Shown piece after piece: positions 41,078 to 49,351 of a stretch of 64,000 nt of DNA. Origin of the DNA: Streptomyces sp. NBC_01465 (GTDB lineage Bacteria > Actinomycetota > Actinomycetes > Streptomycetales > Streptomycetaceae); assembly GCF_036227325.1 (NCBI RefSeq), contig NZ_CP109467.1, forward strand, positions 8,928,001 to 8,992,000. The letters are read 5' to 3'. Under the pieces are notes generated by a model. It had not been told where the DNA came from and ran no database searches. It saw only the letters and a program-made list of their open reading frames with translations. The stretch's first letter is position 1. Each line of letters begins with the position of its first letter. The position numbers and the translations under genes were made by a program.

Positions 41078-41986
41078 TCAGGCCGCGCGGCGGTGCGCGG
41101 AGCGCAACCGGCCAAGCGCCCGGCTGCGCCGCTGCTGCCACGCGGCGGGCGTCGTGCCGACCACGGCGGCGGCCCGGGAGTCGGGAACGGGGATGGAGGC
41201 GTAGTGCCAGGCGATGGCCCGCGCATCGGCGCCGCAGAGCGTGCCGTTCTCCATCGCGTCCAGGACCAGGTCGAGGAGCTCAAGGCGCGCACTGTGCGTC
41301 TGCTCCTCAGCGAACGGGTCGCCGCCCGCGGACAGCCCGGCGGCGGCCGCCGCCGTACGGACCTCCCGACCGGCGACGTACTCGTCTGGCCCGGGCGACG
41401 GGTCCGCCAGATCCTCGGCGGCCGCCAGGTCCTCCCCGCGCTCCTCGCGTTCTGCGGCCAACTCTCGGCACACCCGGCGCAGCGCATCGAGCGCGAGGTT
41501 CGCCGCCGGGCGGCCGGGGCGAGCGTGGATCCGCCCCGAGCGGGCCACCTCGTACAGTGCGGCGATCACCATGGGCGCGACGTCGTCGAAACGGCGGCCG
41601 CCGAAGGGCCGAACCTGTCCGCGGGTCATCCGCACCGCGGCCGGGATCATCGCCTGCACCACGATCCGCCCGGCCAGGATCGCGGACCGGTCATGACCGG
41701 CCGCGCGCTCCAGCAGACTGCGCAGCACGGCGTCGGTCAGCTCATCGCTCAGCGCTCCCGCCGGCGGGCGCAGCGCGGCGAGGAGCTCGGCGGGACCCAG
41801 CGCGCGCACCCAAGAATCGGTCACAGCGGCGACGCCCTCGGCGAGACGATCGGTCGTCAGCCAGTCGGTCACCGCCATTCGTACGGAGGTGTCCGCGCAC
41901 AGCAGCGCCCAGTCGGCGTCCAGGTCGGCGAAGACTCCACCAGCGGCGAGGCCGGTGGCGGGGGCGGGGCGATTCAGGTTCAGCAC
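41078..41986 (-). CDS. Sigma-70-like protein of transfer operon
   Basis: 302 residues from GTG 41986, which follows a perfect aaaggag at the right spacing (an upstream in-frame start would lack one). The C-terminal ~90 residues look like sigma region 4: 'LLDLVLDAMENGTLCGADAR' and 'VPDSRAAAVVGTTPAAWQQRR' + 'SRALGRLRSAH', an HTH with basic recognition helix. The middle ('ALDALRRVCRELAAEREERG') could be a degenerate region 2. It may direct transcription of the transfer operon or bind the repeats upstream. Alternatively it is a sigma-like HTH protein without polymerase contacts. Confidence 0.55.
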   Translation of the reverse strand: MLNLNRPAPATGLAAGGVFADLDADWALLCADTSVRMAVTDWLTTDRLAEGVAAVTDSWVRALGPAELLAALRPPAGALSDELTDAVLRSLLERAAGHDRSAILAGRIVVQAMIPAAVRMTRGQVRPFGGRRFDDVAPMVIAALYEVARSGRIHARPGRPAANLALDALRRVCRELAAEREERGEDLAAAEDLADPSPGPDEYVAGREVRTAAAAAGLSAGGDPFAEEQTHSARLELLDLVLDAMENGTLCGADARAIAWHYASIPVPDSRAAAVVGTTPAAWQQRRSRALGRLRSAHRRAA

Positions 41987-42083
41987 GGCACAGCTCCTTT
42001 CGGATCTCGTGCCGTGAACTCTCCTCACACCGGGTTGCCGAACGTCTTGCCGAAATCACGAAAAGACCAGCTCAGAGCCTTCT

Positions 42084-42158
42084 GGCAAGCCAATTGGCAA
42101 GCCCCATGTCCCCCTCGGCAAGCCCCCGATAGCCGGGCGAAGCAACCCCCGGCAAGCC
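42084..42158. repeat. Four direct ggcaagcc repeats
   Basis: Exact copies of ggcaagcc at 42084-42091, 42096-42103, 42117-42124 and 42151-42158, plus a partial acaagcc at 42172. Spacings are 12, 21 and 34 bp. They lie about 100-175 bp upstream of the sigma-like gene in the 455-bp space 41987-42441, where I see no gene. Candidate binding array for an element-encoded regulator or relaxosome protein. Confidence 0.55.
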
Positions 42159-42235
42159 CCCCAGGGGCGTGACAAGCCGAAGCGCATCCGGCACCACGGT
42201 GCTCACACGGGGCCGTTGCGAGACTAGCCTGCCAG

Positions 42236-42348
42236 CGGTCACGGACCCGGCCGGATCGGTCACGACCGGTGACCGACCGCGGGAGGACCGGTCACCCCTC
42301 ACCCGCCCAACAACCGGTCACGACCGACCGCGCGCCGCGACCGGTCAC
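42236..42348. repeat. Cggtcac repeat array
   Basis: Direct copies of cggtcac at 42236, 42257, 42289, 42315 and 42342 and one inverted copy (gtgaccg) at 42269, several embedded in longer accggtcacgaccg units. They lie between the 3' end of the DUF2637 gene and the ggcaagcc repeats. The density is far above chance for a 7-mer. Iteron, partition-site or operator functions are all possible. Confidence 0.6.
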
Positions 42349-42394
42349 GCACTACAGCCGGGGAAATCGGTCATCGCCGGAACCCAGACGCACA

Positions 42395-42426
42395 GGTGCC
42401 GATGACCGGTCCCGGTCATCGGCACC
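42395..42426 (-). terminator. Perfect 15-bp hairpin after DUF2637 gene
   Basis: ggtgccgatgaccgg (42395-42409), two-base centre, ccggtcatcggcacc (42412-42426). It starts 16 bases past the minus-strand stop at 42442, so it is most simply the terminator of that gene. It shares the ccggtca core with the adjacent repeats, so the same protein might bind it. Confidence 0.6.
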
Positions 42427-42441
42427 TCTACGAAAGCAGGA

Positions 42442-43950
42442 TCAGGAGCGGCCGTTGACCGATCGCAGGCGCGCACGCCCCTGCGTCCGCGCCTGCTCCT
42501 CAGCGAACTTCCGCGCGTTGCGCAGCGCACGCTGACCCGTACTCGGCGAGACCTCCAACCGGCGAGCCACCTCCGCCCCGGACAACTTCTTCCCCTCCGC
42601 CTCGGCCTCGGCCAACCATCCCGCGACCGTACGAACCCGCCGCTCCTCGGCATCGACTTCCGGCTCCTGGCGCTCCTCCGGCACCCGGGCCGTCGCCGCA
42701 CCGGCCTCGGCCACCGCGCCCTCCCACACCAGCGGATCCCCAGCCACGCCCAGCACATCGAGGGAAGTCTGCTGACCCCCGACACCCACCCCTTCGTGAG
42801 CAGCTGCTGCAGGAGCGACCGTCTCCTGCACAGCGACCGGCTCAAGCGGCTGCTCCGCCTCAACCGAGAACACCTCCAGAGAGCTCTCAGAGAAAGCCGG
42901 TTCCGGCGACCTCACGGGACCGACGGGGCCGGCGAACTCAGCACCGTTCGCGTCCAGATGCTCCGGGCCGGGGAAGCCCAAGTCCTCGGCCCGGTGGGCG
43001 CGGGTCTCCTCGACCGCAGCCTCCGCGAATGTCGGCTCGTCCTCGACCGGCCGGTGCATGGGCTCGGCCTCCGCTTCCGCAGCGCGCGGCCCGGGCACGA
43101 AGCCGTACGCCGGCCTTTCGAGATCGCCGTCGTGCACCTGCTGCCCGGTGAGCCACGACTCCTCGGATCCGGGCGCCGAATCCAGGACCGGGTAGGAGAG
43201 CTGCTGTCCGTCAGCCTCTGCTGCAGCATCGCTGACCCGTACGACGGACACGAACGGTGTCTCGATCCCGGCGGCGGCAAGTCCTGCGGGGGCGGTGTCC
43301 GCGAGCGGGACCCCGTACTTCGCCAGGCGCAGCGGCATCAGGGACTCGACCGGGGCCTTGCGGCGCCAGGCGCGGCCGTAGCGTGCCTGGAGGCGGGCCT
43401 GGTAGATCAGGCGGTCCTGCTCCAGGCGGATGACCTCGTCGTAACGGCGTAGCTCCCACAGCTTCATACGGCGCCAGAGGCGGAACGTGGGGATCGGGGA
43501 GAGCAGCCAGCGCGTGAGGCGCACGCCCTCCATGTGCTTGTCCGCGGTGATGTCCGCGATCCGGCCCACCGCGTGGCGCGCGGCCTCGACGGAGACGACG
43601 AACAGGATCGGGATCACGGCGTGCATCCCGACGCCGAGCGGGTCGGGCCAGGCGGTCGCGCCGTTGAACGCGATCGTCGCCGCCGTCAGCAGCCACGCCG
43701 TCTGGCGCAGCAGCGGGAAGGGGATTCGGATCCAGGTCAGAAGCAGGTCCAGGGCGAGCAGGACACAGATGCCCGCGTCGATCCCGATGGGGAAGACCAC
43801 CGAGAAGTTCCCGAAGCCCTTCTCCTGGGCGAGCTCGCGGACCGCCGCGTAACTCCCTGCGAAACCGATCCCGGCGATCACTACCGCACCGGCTACGACA
43901 ACACCGACGAGTATCCGGTGCGTTCGTGTCAGCTGCAGTGGTGTCGCCAC
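42442..43950 (-). CDS. DUF2637-type membrane protein of a conjugative element
   Basis: 502 residues. Four membrane helices occupy the first ~140 residues ('ILVGVVVAGAVVIAGIGFAG', 'VVFPIGIDAGICVLLALDLLL', 'TAWLLTAATIAFNGA', 'MHAVIPILFVVSVEAARHAV'), followed by a basic 'RRYDEVIRLEQDRLIYQARL' region, an acidic Glu/Pro/Ala linker of ~200 residues and a C-terminal helix-turn-helix-like 'EGKKLSGAEVARRLEVSPST' with recognition helix 'GQRALRNARK'. DUF2637 proteins with this fusion are typical of Streptomyces plasmids and integrative elements (spread-type functions). It could be a membrane-bound DNA-binding regulator. Confidence 0.8.
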   Translation of the reverse strand: MATPLQLTRTHRILVGVVVAGAVVIAGIGFAGSYAAVRELAQEKGFGNFSVVFPIGIDAGICVLLALDLLLTWIRIPFPLLRQTAWLLTAATIAFNGATAWPDPLGVGMHAVIPILFVVSVEAARHAVGRIADITADKHMEGVRLTRWLLSPIPTFRLWRRMKLWELRRYDEVIRLEQDRLIYQARLQARYGRAWRRKAPVESLMPLRLAKYGVPLADTAPAGLAAAGIETPFVSVVRVSDAAAEADGQQLSYPVLDSAPGSEESWLTGQQVHDGDLERPAYGFVPGPRAAEAEAEPMHRPVEDEPTFAEAAVEETRAHRAEDLGFPGPEHLDANGAEFAGPVGPVRSPEPAFSESSLEVFSVEAEQPLEPVAVQETVAPAAAAHEGVGVGGQQTSLDVLGVAGDPLVWEGAVAEAGAATARVPEERQEPEVDAEERRVRTVAGWLAEAEAEGKKLSGAEVARRLEVSPSTGQRALRNARKFAEEQARTQGRARLRSVNGRS

Positions 43951-44529
43951 GAGTAGATCCCGCCCCCTGTATGGACTGCCGCCTTTAAGTCGAACAGTCT
44001 TTCATTGACGGCTGTTGCGTGAGGGTTCTGGTGACGCACTCGTTTCATCGTCCACCACCCCTAGCTTCCGACCCAGCCCGTAGAGGGCTCCCGCGCCGGG
44101 CGAATGGAGGTTGCTTCCACAGGGTGCTGGGCAGTGGGCTGCGCCGGGTGCTAGATACCTGTACCGAGGGCTGCACCGAGAGTTGCACCACCCCTTTCCG
44201 CGCATCCTTCACCGCGCCTGGTCAGCGCCGGTTGGCAAGCCTCTCCCGTCTGACGACACCTCTACTCCGCGATAGGCGGAGGAGAGGCCCTGCTCTTGGG
44301 ACGACGCGCTCTGTGCAGCTCACCCCACTCCATCCGTGGACTGCAGTCGAAGAGCGCGTGCTCGGGATCAAGTACGGGAGGAACTCCTTGCCCGGGAAGC
44401 GCAGGAGATCATCCGCTCACCACCGTCCTGCTCGTCGGCAGCACAGGCTGATACCTGTAGTTCCCCTCTGATCTGGGCAGGTTGATAGTGGGGAGCGCGC
44501 GGATTCGCTCAGGGATGTGGAGGGCGGCC
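43951..44529. other. Divergent control region between DUF2637 and HTH genes
   Basis: About 580 bp without a supportable gene. It contains a 12-bp tandem repeat (separate entry) and several gggtgct/ctgcacc motifs. The arrangement, a structural operon and a regulator gene reading away from each other, is typical of a conjugation switch. Confidence 0.45.
44154..44189. repeat. Three tandem 12-bp units
   Basis: gatacctgtacc, gagggctgcacc and gagagttgcacc follow one another without gaps, sharing ga....tgYacc. A near one-turn period (12 bp) suggests cooperative binding of a regulator on one DNA face. Located 204 bp upstream of the DUF2637 start and 341 bp upstream of the HTH gene. Confidence 0.5.
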
Positions 44530-45306
44530 ATGGCGGAAGATGCTCACGTGGAGTCGGCGTTGAAGCGGGCACGCACCGCCCGCAACTTGACGCAGGAGGC
44601 GGCCGTCGATGCGCTGAACGCTCTCACTGGGGGTTCCACGGACGCGAGTCTGCTCAGTGCCTGGGAGCCGGGGCGCCGGCGGACAGGCAAACGCAACCGC
44701 GCAGCGCTGTGCCGGTTGTACCGGGAGCGCACGGAGGTGCTGTTCGCGCATCAGGACGGTGCGCAGGCCAGCGTCCTGGAGCAGTCGGGGACCGCTGTGG
44801 TGGTTCGGGTCCTGACCCGGTACTCCGATCTGGTCGAGGTGGTGGCCGGCGCCCAGGAGCACTTGGTGGTGACCGGTTCGCACAGCCGCGAGAAGACGTA
44901 CCTGTCGTCGATCGAGACGGCGGTGGCCCAGCGGCCCAACCTGGTGCACTACCGCGTCCTGTACGGGCCACCATGCCACCAGGAACTGCAGGCACATCTG
45001 CTGCGGCTGCTGGAGTTACGGGACCCGCGAGCACGCCACAACGGGATCAAGACGCTGCATATCGGGTTGGTGGAGCCCTGGTCGGCGATGGAGCGCTACT
45101 TCGTGGCGTCCGAGACGGCGGCGGTGGTGCCGCTGCCCAGCCTGCACGGGGCAGAGGGTTTCGACTGTGGAGTGGTACTGAGCCGGGAGGCCGCGGTGGG
45201 GCTGGTGCACCATGGCCGGGAAGCGTGTGCGTCGACCCGCCCCGTGGAGAGCTCGGAGGCGGTGCTCGCGCTGTCAACAGCCCGCAGCAGTGCGAGCAGG
45301 AGGTGA
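44530..45306 (+). CDS. XRE-type HTH regulator with PLD-like C-terminal domain
   Basis: 258 residues from ATG 44530. The N-terminal HTH is 'SALKRARTARNLTQEAAVDAL' continuing through 'DASLLSAWEPGRRRTGK', an XRE fold. The C-terminal ~170 residues, opening 'TRYSDLVEVVAGAQEHLVVT' and containing 'GLVEPWSAMERYFVASE', have the look of the phospholipase-D-like/TrmB sensor domain but without an HKD motif. Streptomyces elements carry such regulators beside transfer genes. Likely acts on the divergent region with the 12-bp tandem repeats. The 3' end overlaps a broken convergent gene. Confidence 0.68.
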   Translation: MAEDAHVESALKRARTARNLTQEAAVDALNALTGGSTDASLLSAWEPGRRRTGKRNRAALCRLYRERTEVLFAHQDGAQASVLEQSGTAVVVRVLTRYSDLVEVVAGAQEHLVVTGSHSREKTYLSSIETAVAQRPNLVHYRVLYGPPCHQELQAHLLRLLELRDPRARHNGIKTLHIGLVEPWSAMERYFVASETAAVVPLPSLHGAEGFDCGVVLSREAAVGLVHHGREACASTRPVESSEAVLALSTARSSASRR

Positions 45307-45975
45307 GGAGGGCGTAAACGAGCACCTGGTGGCCGCCGCCGCACAGCAGTCGGCATCCGTGACTGCACTGGACCCGGCACTGACAGCGAAGTCGATCCAC
45401 CGCTGTTCGGTGCTCTTGACGTGCTCCTCCGGAATACCAGGCGAGGCCATGACCTCCTCAATTAGCGCAGCGACCTCTCGCTGCACGCGCGCGTCCTCAG
45501 TGTGCAGCGCGGCCGTCACCACCTCGGCGTCACCGACCCAGATGTTCGGATTGAAGACCAACGCGCGGCCGTCCTTACTCTGCACCTCGCGCACGAGGCT
45601 GACGGTGGTCAAGCAGCCCAACGCCCGCTCGGTAGACTCATCCCCGTAGCCAGAGCCTGCCTGCAGAGCCGCAGGGCGCTCCAGCGGCTGGATTGAGGTC
45701 GCCCGCATGATCTCCAGCCGGCGGGCTGCGTCGGCGTGGCAAACAGCATGCCCAGCAGCCGATCCGTCGCACCCAACAGCTCGGCATTCGGCGGAACGAA
45801 GGCCGCCACGCTGACCAGCCCCCCGTCGGGCCGCCGGTCGCACTGAACCCAGCCCAGCTGTTCCATCGTAGGCAGCACAAACCGCTCAAGCTCCAACGGT
45901 CCGATCTTGGCTTCGATGCCGATGGCCCGTACTCGCTCGACCGAGGAAACTTGGGCGTTACGAGCTCTTTGGCTC
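45274..45975 (-). pseudogene. Frameshifted hypothetical gene
   Basis: Two frames join into one protein. From about 45975 to 45735 the sequence reads 'IGIEAKIGPLELERFVLPTM', then 'EQLGWVQCDRRPDGGLVSVA' and 'ELLGATDRLLGMLFATP'. From about 45735 onward the other frame continues 'ARRLEIMRATSIQPLERPAA', 'ALGCLTTVSLVREVQSKDGR' and 'ALIEEVMASPGIPEEHV' to a stop at 45274. A one-base change near 45733 accounts for the break. It resembles a winged-helix-type decision protein; family not recognised. No clear start codon, so the 5' end may also be lost. Confidence 0.55.
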
Positions 45976-46050
45976 GATGGGTTGACTGAACTCCTTAATA
46001 GCAGTGTGCTGCAGCCTCTAGTGACCTGTACGCAGGGGCACAGCCGGGGG

Positions 46051-48447
46051 GTGGACGTGAGTGCGGCTGACGACCGAGTCGAAAGCGTGTCCGGTGGTCT
46101 AGCGCAGGCGGACACGCTGGCGGAGATTCGCGTGGTGGAGGCACGCATCGCTGATGAGTTGTCCCGTTTCACTCAACCGGCTGGGCCGCCTGGCGTGGCT
46201 GTTGCTCCGCCGGCGTACGTGCGTCGGCACGCCGTGGAACATGCGCAGGCGGGCGGCGTGCTCGATGAGCGGTTCATCTCGTGGGAGTTCCTGCCTTATG
46301 TCGATGCTGGTCGCCTGCGCGCTTTGACTAGCGCAGTAGATTCTCTGATAGAGACGGGCAAAATGCCGTGGCGGGATCTACTGAGGGTGTGGCGCAAGAC
46401 TGCGCATGCATGGGACTGGGAGTCCCCAATGGGCAATGCCTGCACGCTGAGCCTGTTTGCGGTGTGTGCTGGCCTTCCCGCTGGTCCGTTTACCGGCGAG
46501 GAATGGACCGGGCGGTGGGCGTCATGGCGTCTGGGCCAAGGTGAACTCCTGGCCAGACACGCCGGCGCAGTGCGGTCAGTGGTGGCGGTGATATTGCCGG
46601 ATGGGCGGACAGCGGCGATCGCTGGGGGTGATGACGGCGAAGTACGGGTGTGGGACGTTGCCACCGGCCAGATGGTCTGTGAACCCTTGGCTGGTCACGT
46701 CGGGTGGGTTGGGGCGATGGCCGCGGCGGTGCTGCCGGACGGCCGCGCGGTGGCGGTCACAAGTGGCCGGGATGCCACAGTGCGGCTGTGGGACGTTGCC
46801 ACTGGCCAGATGGTCGGCTGTCACCCGGCCGGTCACACCGGACGGGTGACAGCGGCAGCAGCGGCAGTTCGCCGGGACGGACGGACGGTGGTGATGACTG
46901 GGGGCGACGACGGCCAGGTGCGGATATGGGACCTGGCCACCGGCCAGATGGTCGGCTGTCACCCGGACGGTCACACCGGACGGGTAATGGCGGTGGCAGC
47001 TGTCGTGCAGCCCGACGGACGGACCGTGGCGGTCTCCGGAGGCGACGACGGCCAGGTGCGGATATGGGACCTGGATACCGGCAAGCAGGTCGGTAGGGCC
47101 CTGACGGGGCACGACGGGACTGTGTTGGCAATTGCGGTGGTGGTGCTCCCGGACGGTCGGACGGTGGCGGTCTCCGGAGGTAATGACGTACGGGTGTGTG
47201 ACCTTGCCACCGGCCGGCAGGTCGGCGAACCGATCTCTGTGGCCATGCCATGGATATGGGCGATTGCCCCGGTGATACTGCCAGACGGCCGCACAATCGC
47301 AGTAGTCAGCGGTGAGGGTGCCGGGGTACAGGTGTGTGACCTTGTCACTGGCCAGCAGGTCGGCGAACTCCTCACTGGCCACGAGGGTACGGTGCTCGCT
47401 GCTGCGGCGGTAGCACTCCCCGACGGCCAGACGGTGGCAATCACTGGGAGTATGGACAAGACACTGCGCATCTGGGACCTCACTGCCGATGGGCAGGTCG
47501 TCGGACGTCTGTCCGATAGTTCCTACCATTCGGTTGCTGTGTTGCTACTGCCCGACGAGCGAAGGGCAGTGGTCACCGGAAGCAACGACGGCACCGTGCG
47601 GGTGTGGGACTTGGCCACCGGTCAGATGCTCAGCGAGCCTCTGACCGTGCCGATCGACTGGGTGGCGTCGGTGGCCGCATTGGTGCTGGCGGACGGACGG
47701 ACGGTAGCGGTCACCGGAGGCCGTGACGGCCAAGTGCGGATATGGGACCTCGTTGCTGGTCAGGAGATCGGCAGCCCCCTGACTGGACACAGGAAGCATG
47801 TGAATGCGGTGGCTGCGGTGGTGCTGCCCGATGGCCGAGCGGTAGCGATCGCTGGTGGCGATAGCACGGCCGTACGGATTTGGGATGTTCTTACCGGGCG
47901 GTGGGCGGCCCAGCCGTTGATCGGCCATACCAAGGGGGTGTGGGCGCTAGCTGCAGACGTGCTGCCCGATGGCCGTGCAGTGGTGGTCACGACCGGTAGC
48001 CGAAATGCGACGGTGCGGGCATGGGACTTACGAACTGGCCAACCTCTCTTCGAACATCGCTCCGGCTTTGCCCACTTCGTGTGGTCAGTTGCGGTGGTGG
48101 GGCTTCCGGACGGTCGGTGGGCCGCGGTCACCGGAGGCGACGACAACGCGGTACGGGTATGGGACCTGTCTACCGGCAAACAGATAGGCAAACCACTGAC
48201 CGGCCACACCGATTCGGTATTCGCCGTTGCGGCGGTGACGCTTCCGGACGGCCGTGCTGTGGCTGTCTCCGGGAGCGACGACAGCACGGTGCGGGTGTGG
48301 GACCTGGCTGCCGGCCTGCCAGCGTGTGCCGTGTTGCGTGCGCCGGGGCGGCTGCGGGCGTTGGCGGCAACCGTGGTGGATGGGGACCTAGTGGTCGTGC
48401 TGTGTGGCACTGGTGTGGCTGTGGCTTCGGTGCGCATGGTGGCTTGA
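46051..48447 (+). CDS. WD40 beta-propeller protein with STAND-tail N-terminus
   Basis: About 798 residues from GTG 46051 (a GTG at 46057 is also possible). The first ~150 residues are helical and include 'PPAYVRRHAVEHAQAGGVLD' and 'WEFLPYVDAGRLRALTSA', a segment that in single-chain caspase-STAND-WD40 proteins directly precedes the propeller. The rest is about 13-14 WD repeats of 43-46 residues, each with the pattern LPDGR..AV(T/S)GGDD..VR(V/I)WD.ATGQ; two propellers are likely. No enzymatic motif. First gene of a four-gene operon; the hydrolase follows after 37 bp. Presumably a ligand or protein sensor; the paralogue at 51366 shares both modules. Confidence 0.82.
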   Translation: MDVSAADDRVESVSGGLAQADTLAEIRVVEARIADELSRFTQPAGPPGVAVAPPAYVRRHAVEHAQAGGVLDERFISWEFLPYVDAGRLRALTSAVDSLIETGKMPWRDLLRVWRKTAHAWDWESPMGNACTLSLFAVCAGLPAGPFTGEEWTGRWASWRLGQGELLARHAGAVRSVVAVILPDGRTAAIAGGDDGEVRVWDVATGQMVCEPLAGHVGWVGAMAAAVLPDGRAVAVTSGRDATVRLWDVATGQMVGCHPAGHTGRVTAAAAAVRRDGRTVVMTGGDDGQVRIWDLATGQMVGCHPDGHTGRVMAVAAVVQPDGRTVAVSGGDDGQVRIWDLDTGKQVGRALTGHDGTVLAIAVVVLPDGRTVAVSGGNDVRVCDLATGRQVGEPISVAMPWIWAIAPVILPDGRTIAVVSGEGAGVQVCDLVTGQQVGELLTGHEGTVLAAAAVALPDGQTVAITGSMDKTLRIWDLTADGQVVGRLSDSSYHSVAVLLLPDERRAVVTGSNDGTVRVWDLATGQMLSEPLTVPIDWVASVAALVLADGRTVAVTGGRDGQVRIWDLVAGQEIGSPLTGHRKHVNAVAAVVLPDGRAVAIAGGDSTAVRIWDVLTGRWAAQPLIGHTKGVWALAADVLPDGRAVVVTTGSRNATVRAWDLRTGQPLFEHRSGFAHFVWSVAVVGLPDGRWAAVTGGDDNAVRVWDLSTGKQIGKPLTGHTDSVFAVAAVTLPDGRAVAVSGSDDSTVRVWDLAAGLPACAVLRAPGRLRALAATVVDGDLVVVLCGTGVAVASVRMVA

Positions 48448-48484
48448 ACAGGTTGATCTGGGGTCGAGCATTCGGGGGTGTGAA

Positions 48485-49351
48485 GTGTCGGTGATCGTCG
48501 GCGTGCATGGGATCGCTCAGCAGCAGTTGGGGCGGCGGCAGTTGATGGCGGTGTGGGGGCCGTCTTTGGCGGACGGAGTGGAGGCGGCCGCGCATGGGAA
48601 GCGAGTTGCCGAGTTGCCGTTCGACCTTGCCTACTACGGGCGCTTGTTCCTCGACGCAACAAGCTCGGCCGGAGGCGGCAGCAAAGCAGCCGCGGTCGAG
48701 GCGGATCTGGCTAGCCTGCCGGCGGAGGAGCTGGACGAGCTAATCGCCTCTGGCGAGGAGGCCGCTGGGGCGGAGGCGATGCTGATAGGCAAGGAGCAGG
48801 TATCCAAGGGGTATTCGAGAGTGCCGCGTGCACTACAGGTGCTGTTTCGGGCATTGGACTGGCGCTTCGGCCCCGGGGCGGCACTGCTGTTCGCAGGCTC
48901 GTTCCGGCAAGTCCGCCGCTACCTGCGCGATCAGCATTTGAAGGTGAGCATCGACGCGATCGTCGATGAGGTGGTAACGGATGAATGTCGGGTGCTGGTG
49001 GGGCATTCCCTAGGATCGGTGGTGGCGTTTGAGTTTGTCCGCCGGAACCCCGAGCGCCGACTGGACCTGTTGCTCACTATCGGCTCGCCGCTCGGGGCGC
49101 GGTTCGTTCGGGCCCTGCTGCCCGACTCCGGCCACGGCCGGCAGGGCCTGCCACAGGGGGCGGCGACATGGGTGAATGCACGCGACCTTCGAGACCCCGT
49201 GGCGTTTGCCGGCGCTCTATCCCGGCACTGGCCCGGGATAGAGGACGTGATCTTGGACAACGGGGGTGATGCGCACTCCGCGTCACGGTACCTGGGTAAG
49301 AAGCAGACGGGCGCCGCGGTCCTGGCGGTACTGCCGGAGTTGGCGAAGTGA
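48485..49351 (+). CDS. Alpha/beta hydrolase (PGAP1/lipase-like)
   Basis: 288 residues. 'SVIVGVHGIAQQQLGRRQLM' is the oxyanion strand at the very N-terminus, the nucleophile elbow is 'CRVLVGHSLGSVVAFEFV' with Ser175, and 'LLLTIGSPLGARFV' is the typical following strand. 'LRDPVAFAGALSRHWPGIED' holds Asp candidates and 'GGDAHSASRYL' supplies His264. The GTG start (48485) places the oxyanion strand at residue 5; no signal peptide. Its stop overlaps the caspase gene start (GTGA, 49348-49351), so the two are translationally coupled. Candidate lipid-cleaving effector. Confidence 0.8.
   Translation: MSVIVGVHGIAQQQLGRRQLMAVWGPSLADGVEAAAHGKRVAELPFDLAYYGRLFLDATSSAGGGSKAAAVEADLASLPAEELDELIASGEEAAGAEAMLIGKEQVSKGYSRVPRALQVLFRALDWRFGPGAALLFAGSFRQVRRYLRDQHLKVSIDAIVDEVVTDECRVLVGHSLGSVVAFEFVRRNPERRLDLLLTIGSPLGARFVRALLPDSGHGRQGLPQGAATWVNARDLRDPVAFAGALSRHWPGIEDVILDNGGDAHSASRYLGKKQTGAAVLAVLPELAK

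Noticed and set aside
42236..42348. CRISPR array
   Set aside because: Repeat units are only 7-14 bp with irregular spacing and no cas genes are present.
42169..42535. Small plus-strand frames in the repeat region
   Set aside because: Their apparent repeats reflect the DNA repeat arrays; no coding evidence.
45982..46010. Promoter (ttgact) ahead of the WD40 operon
   Set aside because: No -10 element at a suitable distance; evidence too weak for a feature.
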